Source: Arthrobacter sp.
Lineage (GTDB): Bacteria; Actinomycetota; Actinomycetes; Actinomycetales; Micrococcaceae
Reading direction: 5' to 3'
Assembly (NCBI GenBank): GCA_025464545.1
Contig: JAODMA010000179.1
Coordinates: 1-6,113 of the forward strand
Length of the DNA: 6,113 bases
The notes below the pieces were generated by a model that saw nothing but the letters and a program-made list of their open reading frames with translations, was not told where the DNA came from and did no database searches. The translations under genes and the position numbers were made by a program. Positions within the stretch are counted from its first letter, which is position 1, and every line of letters begins with the position of its first letter. This document shows positions 1 through 5,426 of this stretch, piece by piece.

Positions 1-1267
1 GAGCTGCGACCGAGTCCTCCACGGTGATGCGGTTGACCACCTCGCCGCGGACGAGTGCCTCCAGTACCCAGGCGAGGTAGCCCGGGTGGATGCGGTACAT
101 CGTGGAGCAGGGGCAGATCACCGGATCCAGGCAGAAGATGGTGTGCTGCGGATACTCGGCGGCGAGGCGGTTGACGAGATTGATTTCCGTTCCCACGGCA
201 AAAGTCGTCGGTACGGCGGCTGCGGCAATGGCCTTCCGGATGAAGTCCGTGGAACCGGCGGAGTCCGCCGCGTCCACCACCTCCATGGGGCATTCGGGGT
301 GCACGATGACCTGGACGCCGGGGAACTCGGCACGGGCCTTTTCGATCTGCCCCACGTTGAAGCGCTTGTGCACGGAGCAGAAGCCGTGCCAGAGGATCAC
401 CCGGGAGTCGAGCAGGGCCTGTTCGGCGTTGCCGCCAAGGTCCTTGCGCGGGTTCCACATCGGCATCTGCTCCAGCGGCACGCCCATGGCCTTGGCGGTG
501 TTGCGGCCCAGGTGCTGGTCCGGGAAGAACAGCACCCGCTGGCCGCGTTCGAAGGCCCACTCCAGCACGGTAGCGGCGTTCGAGGAGGTGCAGACGATTC
601 CCCCGTGCTCGCCGCAGAAGCCCTTCAGGGCGGCAGAGGAGTTCATGTAGGTGACCGGGATGACCGGGACCCTGCCCTCGGCGTCGGGCTCGGTGCCCAA
701 GAGCTCCTCGAGCTGTTCCCAGCACTCGGTGACGGAGTCGATGTCCGCCATGTCCGCCATCGTGCAGCCCGCGGCGAGATTGGGCAGGATCACGGCCTGG
801 TCCGGCCGGGAGAGGATGTCCGCGGTCTCCGCCATGAAGTGCACGCCACAGAAGATGATGGCCTCCGCATCCGGCCGGGTCAAGGCGGCGTTGGCCAGCT
901 GGAAGGAGTCGCCCACGAAATCCGCGTATTCGACCACTTCATCGCGCTGGTAGAAGTGCCCGAGGACCACGGCGCGGTCCCCCAAGGTGGCTTTCGCCGC
1001 CCGGATCCTGGCGTCGAGTTCGGCGTCGCTGGCCAACTTGTACTCGTCGGGGAGTTGGCCCTGCCGCGGGGTCGAGGAGGGGGCGACATCGGACACCGAG
1101 GCGCCCGGTCCATAGGCCGGCACGCCCGCGAGCGCCTCGGCGAGGTCGTAGTCCCAGGGCCCCCGGGCGAGTGCCGGACTGCAGGTGGAAGCGGCGGGGC
1201 GGCCGGCGGCCAGCGTGGTGGCCTGTTCGCGCGTGATCAGCTGGATGGCTGTGTTGACGCTGCTCAT
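1..1267 (-). CDS. nadA: Quinolinate synthase NadA, 3' end cut by window edge
   Basis: Quinolinate synthase condenses iminoaspartate (made by NadB) with dihydroxyacetone phosphate to give quinolinate, the precursor in de novo NAD synthesis. It is a cytosolic [4Fe-4S] enzyme. The visible 422 residues run to near the expected C-terminus, so only a few codons appear to be missing. The three cluster-ligand regions can be seen: AAGC at C168, the WHGFCSVHKRF motif at C297, and CPCSTM at C385/C387. Their spacing fits the long, Bacillus-like NadA type. Other conserved blocks are VLGHFYQRDEVVEYADFVGD (101-120), VCTSSNAA (225-232) and HPECP (323-327). The first 75 or so residues are an Ala-rich extension before the core. 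ATG at 1267 is preceded by AGGAG (1278-1274, 6-nt spacing) and overlaps the upstream regulator's stop codon as ATGA. nadB and nadC would be expected beyond the left edge (inference). Confidence 0.96.
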   Translation of the reverse strand, partial: MSSVNTAIQLITREQATTLAAGRPAASTCSPALARGPWDYDLAEALAGVPAYGPGASVSDVAPSSTPRQGQLPDEYKLASDAELDARIRAAKATLGDRAVVLGHFYQRDEVVEYADFVGDSFQLANAALTRPDAEAIIFCGVHFMAETADILSRPDQAVILPNLAAGCTMADMADIDSVTECWEQLEELLGTEPDAEGRVPVIPVTYMNSSAALKGFCGEHGGIVCTSSNAATVLEWAFERGQRVLFFPDQHLGRNTAKAMGVPLEQMPMWNPRKDLGGNAEQALLDSRVILWHGFCSVHKRFNVGQIEKARAEFPGVQVIVHPECPMEVVDAADSAGSTDFIRKAIAAAAVPTTFAVGTEINLVNRLAAEYPQHTIFCLDPVICPCSTMYRIHPGYLAWVLEALVRGEVVNRITVEDSVAA

Positions 1268-1980
1268 GGTGTGCTCCTGTTGTCTGGGTCAAGGCCTGGG
1301 CGGCCGGTAAAGCGGTAAAGGCGGGGCGGCCGGTGTTTGCCGCCCTGCAGGTACTGGTCGGTTTCTGCGATCTCGGGGGTGGCCTTGATCTGGCGGCGGA
1401 AGTTCGCCGGGTCAAGTTCCCGGTCCAGCACCGCCTCGTAGACCTCCCGGACCTGGGCCAGGGTGAAATACTCGCCGAGCAGGTGGTAGGCGATGGACCC
1501 GTAGGCCCTCGTGTTGCGCAGCCGCCACAGGGCGTAGTCGATGATCGCGTTGTGGTCGAAGGCCAGGTCGCCGAGCCGGTCTGCCCGGAACCAGCGCACG
1601 TTTTCGGATTCGTCCGCGAGGGCCGCCTCGGTCGGCTGGACCAGCGCCCAGTACACGATCGACACGACACGCTGGGTCGGCGAGCGGTGCAGGCCGCCGA
1701 ATGCGTAGAGCTGTTCCAGGTAGCTTGGCGCGAGTCCGGTGGTCTCCCGCAGGTTGCGCGAGGCGGCATCCTGCAGCGATTCGGAGTGGGTCAGCGGGCC
1801 GCCCGGGAGGGCCCACAGGCCCTTGAACGGCTCCCGGATCCGCCGCACCAAGGGGATCCAGAGCGTGGGGCGGCCGGAGCGCTCGCTCGGACGGAGCGCG
1901 AAGATCACGGTGGAGATGGCCAGCGACGGCGGCGCGAGCTGGCGCTCCGAGACGTTGGCTGCTGTCGTGTAAACGGTGAT
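1264..1980 (-). CDS. nrtR: NrtR-like Nudix-related transcriptional regulator of NAD synthesis
   Basis: This protein has an N-terminal Nudix-fold domain and a C-terminal winged-helix domain, the layout of NrtR. That family binds ADP-ribose and represses NAD-synthesis genes. Counting from 1980 (238 residues), the Nudix core starts at SLAISTVIFALRP (19-31). The box begins GGPLTHSESLQ (60-70) and ends RNLRETTGL (75-83). It keeps the GX5E and GL ends, but the canonical REUXEE reads RNLRET, so two of the usual metal-binding glutamates are Asn and Thr. This suggests a sensor rather than a hydrolase. The DNA-binding part is about 160-228 (YFTLAQVREVYEAVLD, then NFRRQI). The stop TGA overlaps nadA's ATG. 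The start is uncertain: homology seems to begin near ITVYTT, where the only candidate is a rare ATC (1980). In-frame alternatives are TTG at 2106 (280 aa, would put the palindrome inside the gene), TTG at 2064, and GTG at 1908 (214 aa, clips the first strand). The role is inferred from domains and the nadA neighbour. Confidence 0.88.
   Translation of the reverse strand: MTVYTTAANVSERQLAPPSLAISTVIFALRPSERSGRPTLWIPLVRRIREPFKGLWALPGGPLTHSESLQDAASRNLRETTGLAPSYLEQLYAFGGLHRSPTQRVVSIVYWALVQPTEAALADESENVRWFRADRLGDLAFDHNAIIDYALWRLRNTRAYGSIAYHLLGEYFTLAQVREVYEAVLDRELDPANFRRQIKATPEIAETDQYLQGGKHRPPRLYRFTGRPGLDPDNRSTP
1274..1278 (-). promoter_or_regulatory. Ribosome binding site of nadA
   Basis: AGGAG on the minus strand lies 6 nt before the nadA ATG and inside the last codons of the upstream regulator. 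It supports the 1267 start and translational coupling of the two genes. Confidence 0.8.
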
Positions 1981-2052
1981 CCACCCCGCAATCCGGGTTC
2001 CGGGCCAGCCTCGAAGGGCCTTGCCCGGACAGTTCCGGCCCGACCGCCGGAT

Positions 2053-2077
2053 AGTTATAGTCAAATTGACTAGAACT
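2053..2077. promoter_or_regulatory. 25-bp palindrome, candidate NrtR operator
   Basis: The left arm AGTTATAGTCAA and right arm TTGACTAGAACT flank one central base at 2065. They are reverse complements at 11 of 12 positions, and the inner seven pairs are perfect. The palindrome lies 73 bp before the assumed start of the NrtR-like gene. It covers a minus-strand -10-like TATAAC (2059-2054). It is AT-rich within GC-rich DNA. That NrtR binds here to control itself and nadA is inference from position and symmetry. Confidence 0.75.
2054..2059 (-). promoter_or_regulatory. Possible -10 element of the nrtR-nadA unit
   Basis: TATAAC on the minus strand matches five of six bases of the -10 consensus. 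No good -35 is visible: at 17-bp spacing the hexamer is GAATCA. If used, transcription would begin around 2047, downstream of both TTG candidate starts. That argues for a translation start nearer 1980 or 1908. The overlap with the palindrome fits direct repression. Confidence 0.45.
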
Positions 2078-2096
2078 GATTCTACGGCGTTGCTGC

Positions 2097-2121
2097 CCTG
2101 GCGCAAAATGTGTCAGCCAGG
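2097..2121 (-). terminator. Weak stem-loop downstream of the Lrp-type gene
   Basis: CCTGGC (2097-2102) and GCCAGG (2116-2121) form a 6-bp GC-rich stem with a 13-nt loop, 40 bp after the Lrp-type stop codon. There is no U-run after the stem, so a terminator role is only a possibility. The rest of the 1981-2160 gap holds the palindrome and nothing else I recognise. Confidence 0.2.
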
Positions 2122-2160
2122 CCCCCGAGTGGACGGCCTGCCCGGCGGCTTGAGGATCGT

Positions 2161-2637
2161 CTAGCCCCGGCTCTTGGCCGCCGCCTCCAGAAGCGGCAGG
2201 GTGCGGCCCTGGAAATGGGTGTTGAGCACGATCACCGAGGAGGAGCGCAGCACTGTCCGGGTGGCGATCATGGCGTCGAGCACCCGCTGCAGGTCCGGGT
2301 TGGAACGGGCGGCGATGCGGGCCATCAGGTCCGAACTCCCGGAGACGGTGTGGATCTCGATCAGTTCGGGAATCTCCGCCAGGGCCGCCACGACGGCGTC
2401 GTGCCCCAGGTCCTGGTTGATCGTCAGGGAACAGAACGCCACCACGGGAAAGCCGAAGTGGCCCGGATCCGGCTGCGGCACCCACGAGCTGATGACTCCG
2501 CGGTCCTGCATCCGGTCCAGCCGCGACTGGACGGTGGCGCGGGCGACGTTCAGCACCCGCGAGGCCTCCAGGACCGAAGCCCGCGGGGAGTCCGTGAAGA
2601 ATCGGACAATTTTCGCATCGAGAGTATCAACGTCCAT
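2161..2637 (-). CDS. Lrp/AsnC-family transcriptional regulator
   Basis: This 158-aa protein has normal Lrp/AsnC size and layout. An N-terminal helix-turn-helix spans about 1-50 (LDAKIVRFFTDSPRASVLEA, then VARATVQSRLDRMQDRGVI). A C-terminal RAM ligand and oligomerisation domain spans about 63-150, with the family-type turn VSGSSDLMARIAA at 98-110. Family members bind amino acids or related small molecules and act as dimers to octamers that can wrap DNA. ATG at 2637 is chosen because AGGAGG lies 8 nt upstream; an upstream start at 2679 would add 14 residues and bury this ribosome binding site. The gene is divergent from an amino acid permease and close to E1 genes of branched-chain type. It may therefore control one or both, as the Lrp-type BkdR does in Pseudomonas. 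That role is inference, and the ligand cannot be read from the sequence. Confidence 0.93.
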   Translation of the reverse strand: MDVDTLDAKIVRFFTDSPRASVLEASRVLNVARATVQSRLDRMQDRGVISSWVPQPDPGHFGFPVVAFCSLTINQDLGHDAVVAALAEIPELIEIHTVSGSSDLMARIAARSNPDLQRVLDAMIATRTVLRSSSVIVLNTHFQGRTLPLLEAAAKSRG

Positions 2638-2645
2638 CGATTCTT

Positions 2646-2651
2646 CCTCCT
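2646..2651 (-). promoter_or_regulatory. Strong ribosome binding site of the Lrp-type gene
   Basis: A full AGGAGG on the minus strand sits 8 nt before ATG 2637. It decides that start over the longer reading from 2679. Confidence 0.85.
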
Positions 2652-2654
2652 GAA

Positions 2655-2665
2655 GGTCCTTATGG
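2655..2665 (-). repeat. 11-bp element, copy 1 (leader of the Lrp-type gene)
   Basis: Read on the minus strand this is CCATAAGGACC, 17 bp before the Lrp-type start codon. An identical copy in the sense direction of the permease lies at 2782-2792. The two form an inverted repeat across the divergent control region. A regulator site or a shared leader element is possible; the function is unknown. Confidence 0.7.
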
Positions 2666-2674
2666 CGGGCAAAA

Positions 2675-2696
2675 CGCAACCGCTTCCCCCGTTGCG
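2675..2696. promoter_or_regulatory. Dyad CGCAAC-N10-GTTGCG, candidate operator
   Basis: Perfect 6-bp arms CGCAAC (2675-2680) and GTTGCG (2691-2696) flank a 10-bp spacer, giving centres 16 bp apart. It lies 38-59 bp upstream of the Lrp-type start, in the divergent control region. Lrp-family proteins often bind such dyads near their own gene. Assignment to this regulator is inference. Confidence 0.45.
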
Positions 2697-2781
2697 ACTA
2701 ACAAACTGCCATCATGCTCTCACGCCCGCGGTCCCCCGATGGCCCGAAGCGGCCGGCCAAAGGCGGTAAATTCAATAGGTC

Positions 2782-2792
2782 CCATAAGGACC
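2782..2792 (+). repeat. 11-bp element, copy 2 (leader of the permease)
   Basis: CCATAAGGACC lies 32 bp before the permease ATG and is identical to the copy ahead of the Lrp-type gene. The right half also pairs locally: GGTCC (2778-2782) and GGACC (2788-2792) form a 5-bp stem with a 5-nt loop. No convincing -35/-10 pair was found for the permease in 2638-2824. Confidence 0.7.
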
Positions 2793-2824
2793 CCCCGATC
2801 CAAACCACACGAAGGTTCGCCAGT

Positions 2825-4240
2825 ATGACAATGAAGTCCACAGCGGAGCGCCCGGCCCTGGAACTCGGCCACACCATGAAGCCCCGCCAGCTCACCATGA
2901 TGGGACTGGGCAGCGCGATCGGCGCCGGCCTGTTCCTCGGCTCGGGAGCGGGCGTCCAGGCCGCCGGCCCCGCCGTCCTGATCTCCTATCTCGTCGCCGG
3001 AACGCTGATCATCCTCGTCATGTGGGCGCTCGGAGAGATGGCCGCCGCCCATCCGAACAGCGGCGCCTTCTCGGTCTACGCGCAGAAGGCCATGGGCCAG
3101 ACCGCAGGAGCCACCGTCGGCTGGCTCTGGTGGCTGCAACTCGTCGTCGTCATCGCGGCCGAGGCCCTCGGTGCCGCCGGGCTGCTGTTCAGCGTCTGGC
3201 CGGTGATCCCCGCCTGGGCGCTGTCGCTGATCTTCATGGTGGTTTTCACCGCCATCAATCTCGCCGGCGTGAAGAACTTCGGCGAGTTCGAATTCTGGTT
3301 CGCCATCCTCAAGGTGGCCGCGATTGTGATCTTCCTGGCCATCGGTGCCGCCCTGCTGCTGGGCTGGCTGCCGGACGTCCAGTCCCCCGGCCTGGCAAAC
3401 ATCACCTCCGACTTCGCCCCCGCAGGCCTGGGCGGCATTGCCACCGCCCTGTTCGTCGTGATTTTCGCCTTCGGCGGCACCGAGATTGTCAGCGTGGCCG
3501 CCGCCGAGACCGAAAACCCGGAGCACAGCGTCGCCCAGGCGATCCGCACGGTGGTCTGGCGGATCCTGGTGTTCTATATCGGCTCGGTCTTCGTCATCGC
3601 CGCTGTCCTTCCGTCCACCTCCGAGGCATTGGCATCGCCGTTCGCGGGCGTCCTCGACATGGCCCGCATCCCGGGCGCGGGTACGGCCATCACCCTGGTG
3701 GCCGTGGTTGCGCTGCTTTCAGCCCTGAACGCCAACCTGTACGGCGCCTCCCGCATGGTCTTTTCCCTGTCCGAGCGGGGCGAGGCACCCCGGATCCTGT
3801 CGCGGCTCACCAAGGCCCGCGTCCCCGCGGTCGCGGTCGGCGTCTCCGTGTCGTTCGGCTTCCTCGCCGCCGTGCTCGAACTGCTCTTCCCGGAACAGAT
3901 CCTGCCGGCCCTGTTCCAGCTCGTCGGCTCCACCTGCCTGGTGGTCTGGGGCACGGCACTGGTGTCCCAGCTGATCCTGCGGCGGCGCGCCGACCGCGAC
4001 GGCACCGTGCTGCCGCTGCGAATGAAGGGGTTTCCGGGGCTGACGGTCTTCGGGCTCGTGCTCCTGGCGCTGATCTTCGCCGTTGGCTTCAGCAACCCGG
4101 ACAGCGGCCGGCAGCTGTTCAGCACTCTGGCCCTGGTGGCCGGGATCGCTGCGGCGTGCTGGATCGGCGCCCGGCTGACCCGCTCGCGCCGGGTCGGCCA
4201 GAGCGCGGACCGCGGCAATCCGGCGGACCTGGGGAAGTAG
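2825..4240 (+). CDS. APC-family amino acid permease (AAT-like, 12 TM)
   Basis: This 471-aa inner-membrane protein is a cation-coupled amino acid importer of the APC superfamily, most like the AAT group (AroP/GabP/AnsP relatives). TM1 carries the substrate-binding glycine motif GLGSAIGAGLFLGSG (27-41). TM2 is followed by GEMAAAHPNSGAF (70-82), a hallmark of the group. The TM6 region reads FAFGGTEIVSVAAAETENP (214-232). TM8 is followed by ALNANLYGASRMVFSLSERG (300-319). Hydrophobic stretches fit about 12 spans, with a short cytosolic N-terminus and a polar C-terminal tail (451-471). Length is typical. ATG 2825 is chosen because the family's N-terminal block ELGHTMKPRQLTMMGLGSAI follows at once and GAAGG lies 9 nt upstream; the upstream start at 2714 would add 37 non-family residues. 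The substrate cannot be read directly. The Lrp-type regulator and bkd-like genes beside it suggest branched-chain or other hydrophobic amino acids (inference). Confidence 0.94.
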   Translation: MTMKSTAERPALELGHTMKPRQLTMMGLGSAIGAGLFLGSGAGVQAAGPAVLISYLVAGTLIILVMWALGEMAAAHPNSGAFSVYAQKAMGQTAGATVGWLWWLQLVVVIAAEALGAAGLLFSVWPVIPAWALSLIFMVVFTAINLAGVKNFGEFEFWFAILKVAAIVIFLAIGAALLLGWLPDVQSPGLANITSDFAPAGLGGIATALFVVIFAFGGTEIVSVAAAETENPEHSVAQAIRTVVWRILVFYIGSVFVIAAVLPSTSEALASPFAGVLDMARIPGAGTAITLVAVVALLSALNANLYGASRMVFSLSERGEAPRILSRLTKARVPAVAVGVSVSFGFLAAVLELLFPEQILPALFQLVGSTCLVVWGTALVSQLILRRRADRDGTVLPLRMKGFPGLTVFGLVLLALIFAVGFSNPDSGRQLFSTLALVAGIAAACWIGARLTRSRRVGQSADRGNPADLGK

Positions 4241-4261
4241 CGCCCGGCCGAACAGCGCCGC

Positions 4262-4321
4262 CCAGACTGCACAAACTGTAACGCCCGACCGCGGTCCGGC
4301 TGGCAATCTTGTGCAGTCTGG
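4262..4321. repeat. 60-bp composite dyad between permease and bkdA-like gene
   Basis: Outer arms CCAGACTGCACAA (4262-4274) and TTGTGCAGTCTGG (4309-4321) are perfect 13-bp reverse complements. An inner dyad at 4283-4300, containing the 10-bp palindrome GACCGCGGTC (4287-4296), has exactly the same centre, 4291.5. Eight unpaired bases separate inner and outer parts on each side. It begins 21 bp after the permease stop and ends 55 bp before the bkdA-like start. It could be an RNA stem-loop ending permease transcription, although no U-run follows. It could also be a multi-site operator for an oligomeric regulator. Confidence 0.8.
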
Positions 4322-4340
4322 TCAGTGTCTCCCGGGCTGA

Positions 4341-4369
4341 TTGCCCAGCCGCGGCGGGGTGACTAGGGT
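4341..4369 (+). promoter_or_regulatory. Candidate promoter of the bkdAB-like operon
   Basis: TTGCCC (4341-4346) and TAGGGT (4364-4369) are separated by exactly 17 bp. TAGGGT has the actinobacterial -10 form TAnnnT. Transcription would start about 7 nt downstream, at 4376/4377, which is the ATG of the E1-alpha gene. This predicts a leaderless mRNA. Confidence 0.6.
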
Positions 4370-4373
4370 CACA
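4358..4373. promoter_or_regulatory. CRP/GlxR-type site overlapping the -10
   Basis: GGTGACTAGGGTCACA matches the CRP/GlxR consensus TGTGA-N6-TCACA at 9 of 10 defined positions; only the first T is replaced by G. It covers the -10 element and ends 3 bp before the ATG. A bound protein here would be expected to block transcription. The match is seen in the sequence; regulation by a cAMP-binding protein is inference. Confidence 0.55.
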
Positions 4374-4376
4374 GGC

Positions 4377-5426
4377 ATGGACACACTTCCTCCCGCGGTT
4401 TCCGGCGACGCTGCCGGTCCGCTCTCACCCGCCCAGCTTCGCGGGCTCTACTCACTGATGGTGGCCGTCCGCCACCTCGATACCTCGGCCATCGCCTGGC
4501 AGCGGCAGGGCATCATCCCCGGCTACGCGCCGGAATTCGGCCAGGAGGCGGCCCAGGTGGGCAGCGGCTACGCCGTGGACACCACCCGCGACTTCGTCTT
4601 CCCCACGTACCGCGAGATGGGCGTCGCCCGAACCATGGGCGTGGACATGGTGGCCTACATGTCCACGCACAAGGCCACCTGGCACGGCGGCCTCTATGAT
4701 CCGCTGGAATCCCGGCTCGCCCCGATCCAGGCCGTTGTGGCCGGTTCGGTGCTGCACGCCGTCGGCTGGGCTCACGGCCAGACACTCGCCGGCCCCGCCG
4801 GCGGCGGGCTCGGCGTGGCCCTGACCTACTTCGGCGACGGCGCCTCCTCGCAGGGCGACGTCCACGAGGCGATGAACTTCGCGGCCGTAATGAAGGCGCC
4901 CGTGGTGTTTTTTGTCCAGAACAACGGCTGGGCCATCTCGGTCCCCACCGAACGCCAGGTGGCCGGCGGCTCGGTGGCTGCCCGCGCTGCCGGCTACGGC
5001 ATGCCCGCCCTGCAGATCGACGGGGACGACGTCGTCGCCGTTGTCGACGCGACCCGCCGCGCCTTTGCGCACGCCCGGGCCGGGAACGGCCCCGTGCTGA
5101 TCGAGGCGATGACCTACCGGCGCGGCCCGCACTCCACCTCCGATGACCCCGGGCGCTACCGTTCCCTGGACGAGGAACGCGACGGCGCGGGCGCGGACCC
5201 GCTGGAGCTGTTCCGGCAGCGGCTGCTGGCGGAGGGCCTCGCGGATGAGGAGTTCTTCGCCGCAGCCCTGGCCGCCGCCAAGGCCGAGGAGGAGCAGATC
5301 CGCACCGGTCTTCAGGCGCTCGGGTCCCGCCCCGGCGCGGAAATGTTTGACCTGGTGTTCCAGGAAACCACCCCTGCCCTGCAGGCCCAGGCCGCCAACT
5401 GGCGCGAGGAGTCCGAACATGTCTAA
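4377..5426 (+). CDS. bkdA: Branched-chain 2-oxoacid dehydrogenase E1-alpha subunit
   Basis: E1-alpha pairs with E1-beta to form the thiamine-diphosphate-dependent decarboxylase of a 2-oxoacid dehydrogenase complex. It decarboxylates the keto acids of Leu, Ile and Val and acylates the lipoyl groups of E2 in the cytosol. The 349-aa protein shows the ThDP/Mg motif, opening GDGASSQGDVHEAMNFAA at 153-170 and closing with NN at 182-183. Further blocks are YRxMGV-type PTYREMGVARTMGVD (76-90) and NNGWAISVPTERQ (182-194). The segment LIEAMTYRRGPHSTSDD (241-257) closely resembles the active-site loop of BCKDH E1-alpha, where H252 and S253 match the catalytic His and the mammalian phospho-Ser. ATG 4377 is preferred over TTG 4341 and GTG 4359, because those lie in the predicted promoter; a weak AGGG 8 nt upstream is the alternative to a leaderless start. 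The gene overlaps E1-beta by 8 nt. A general PDH-type E1 is possible but less likely. Confidence 0.92.
   Translation: MDTLPPAVSGDAAGPLSPAQLRGLYSLMVAVRHLDTSAIAWQRQGIIPGYAPEFGQEAAQVGSGYAVDTTRDFVFPTYREMGVARTMGVDMVAYMSTHKATWHGGLYDPLESRLAPIQAVVAGSVLHAVGWAHGQTLAGPAGGGLGVALTYFGDGASSQGDVHEAMNFAAVMKAPVVFFVQNNGWAISVPTERQVAGGSVAARAAGYGMPALQIDGDDVVAVVDATRRAFAHARAGNGPVLIEAMTYRRGPHSTSDDPGRYRSLDEERDGAGADPLELFRQRLLAEGLADEEFFAAALAAAKAEEEQIRTGLQALGSRPGAEMFDLVFQETTPALQAQAANWREESEHV
5406..5411 (+). promoter_or_regulatory. Ribosome binding site of bkdB-like gene
   Basis: GAGGAG lies 7 nt before ATG 5419, within the last codons of E1-alpha. It supports the overlapping start and coupled translation of the two subunits. 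Confidence 0.8.

Noticed and set aside
86..1318. Long plus-strand open frame of 410 codons over the nadA region
   Set aside because: It is antisense to nadA, and its translation is His/Gly/Val/Arg-rich with no family motif. Such frames are common opposite high-GC genes.
1299..1328. Short direct repeat (GGTAAAG twice, nearby GGCCGG copies) at the end of the NrtR-like gene
   Set aside because: It encodes part of the winged-helix region and the repeat is too short to stand out in GC-rich coding DNA.
1412..2485. Minus-strand open frame of 357 codons spanning the regulator, the gap and part of the Lrp-type gene
   Set aside because: It is out of frame with both recognised proteins, Pro/Arg/Gly-rich, and ignores their start and stop signals.
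2701..2708. ACAAACTG also present at 4271-4278 in the composite dyad
   Set aside because: An 8-bp match between two gaps is expected by chance often enough, and only half of it lies in the paired arm.
2767..2772. TAAATT as a -10 for the permease
   Set aside because: No acceptable -35 lies 16-18 bp upstream, so a promoter could not be supported.
3022..4281. Second plus-strand frame of 419 codons inside the permease
   Set aside because: Arg/Gly/Pro-rich shadow of the permease in another frame, with no membrane or domain pattern.
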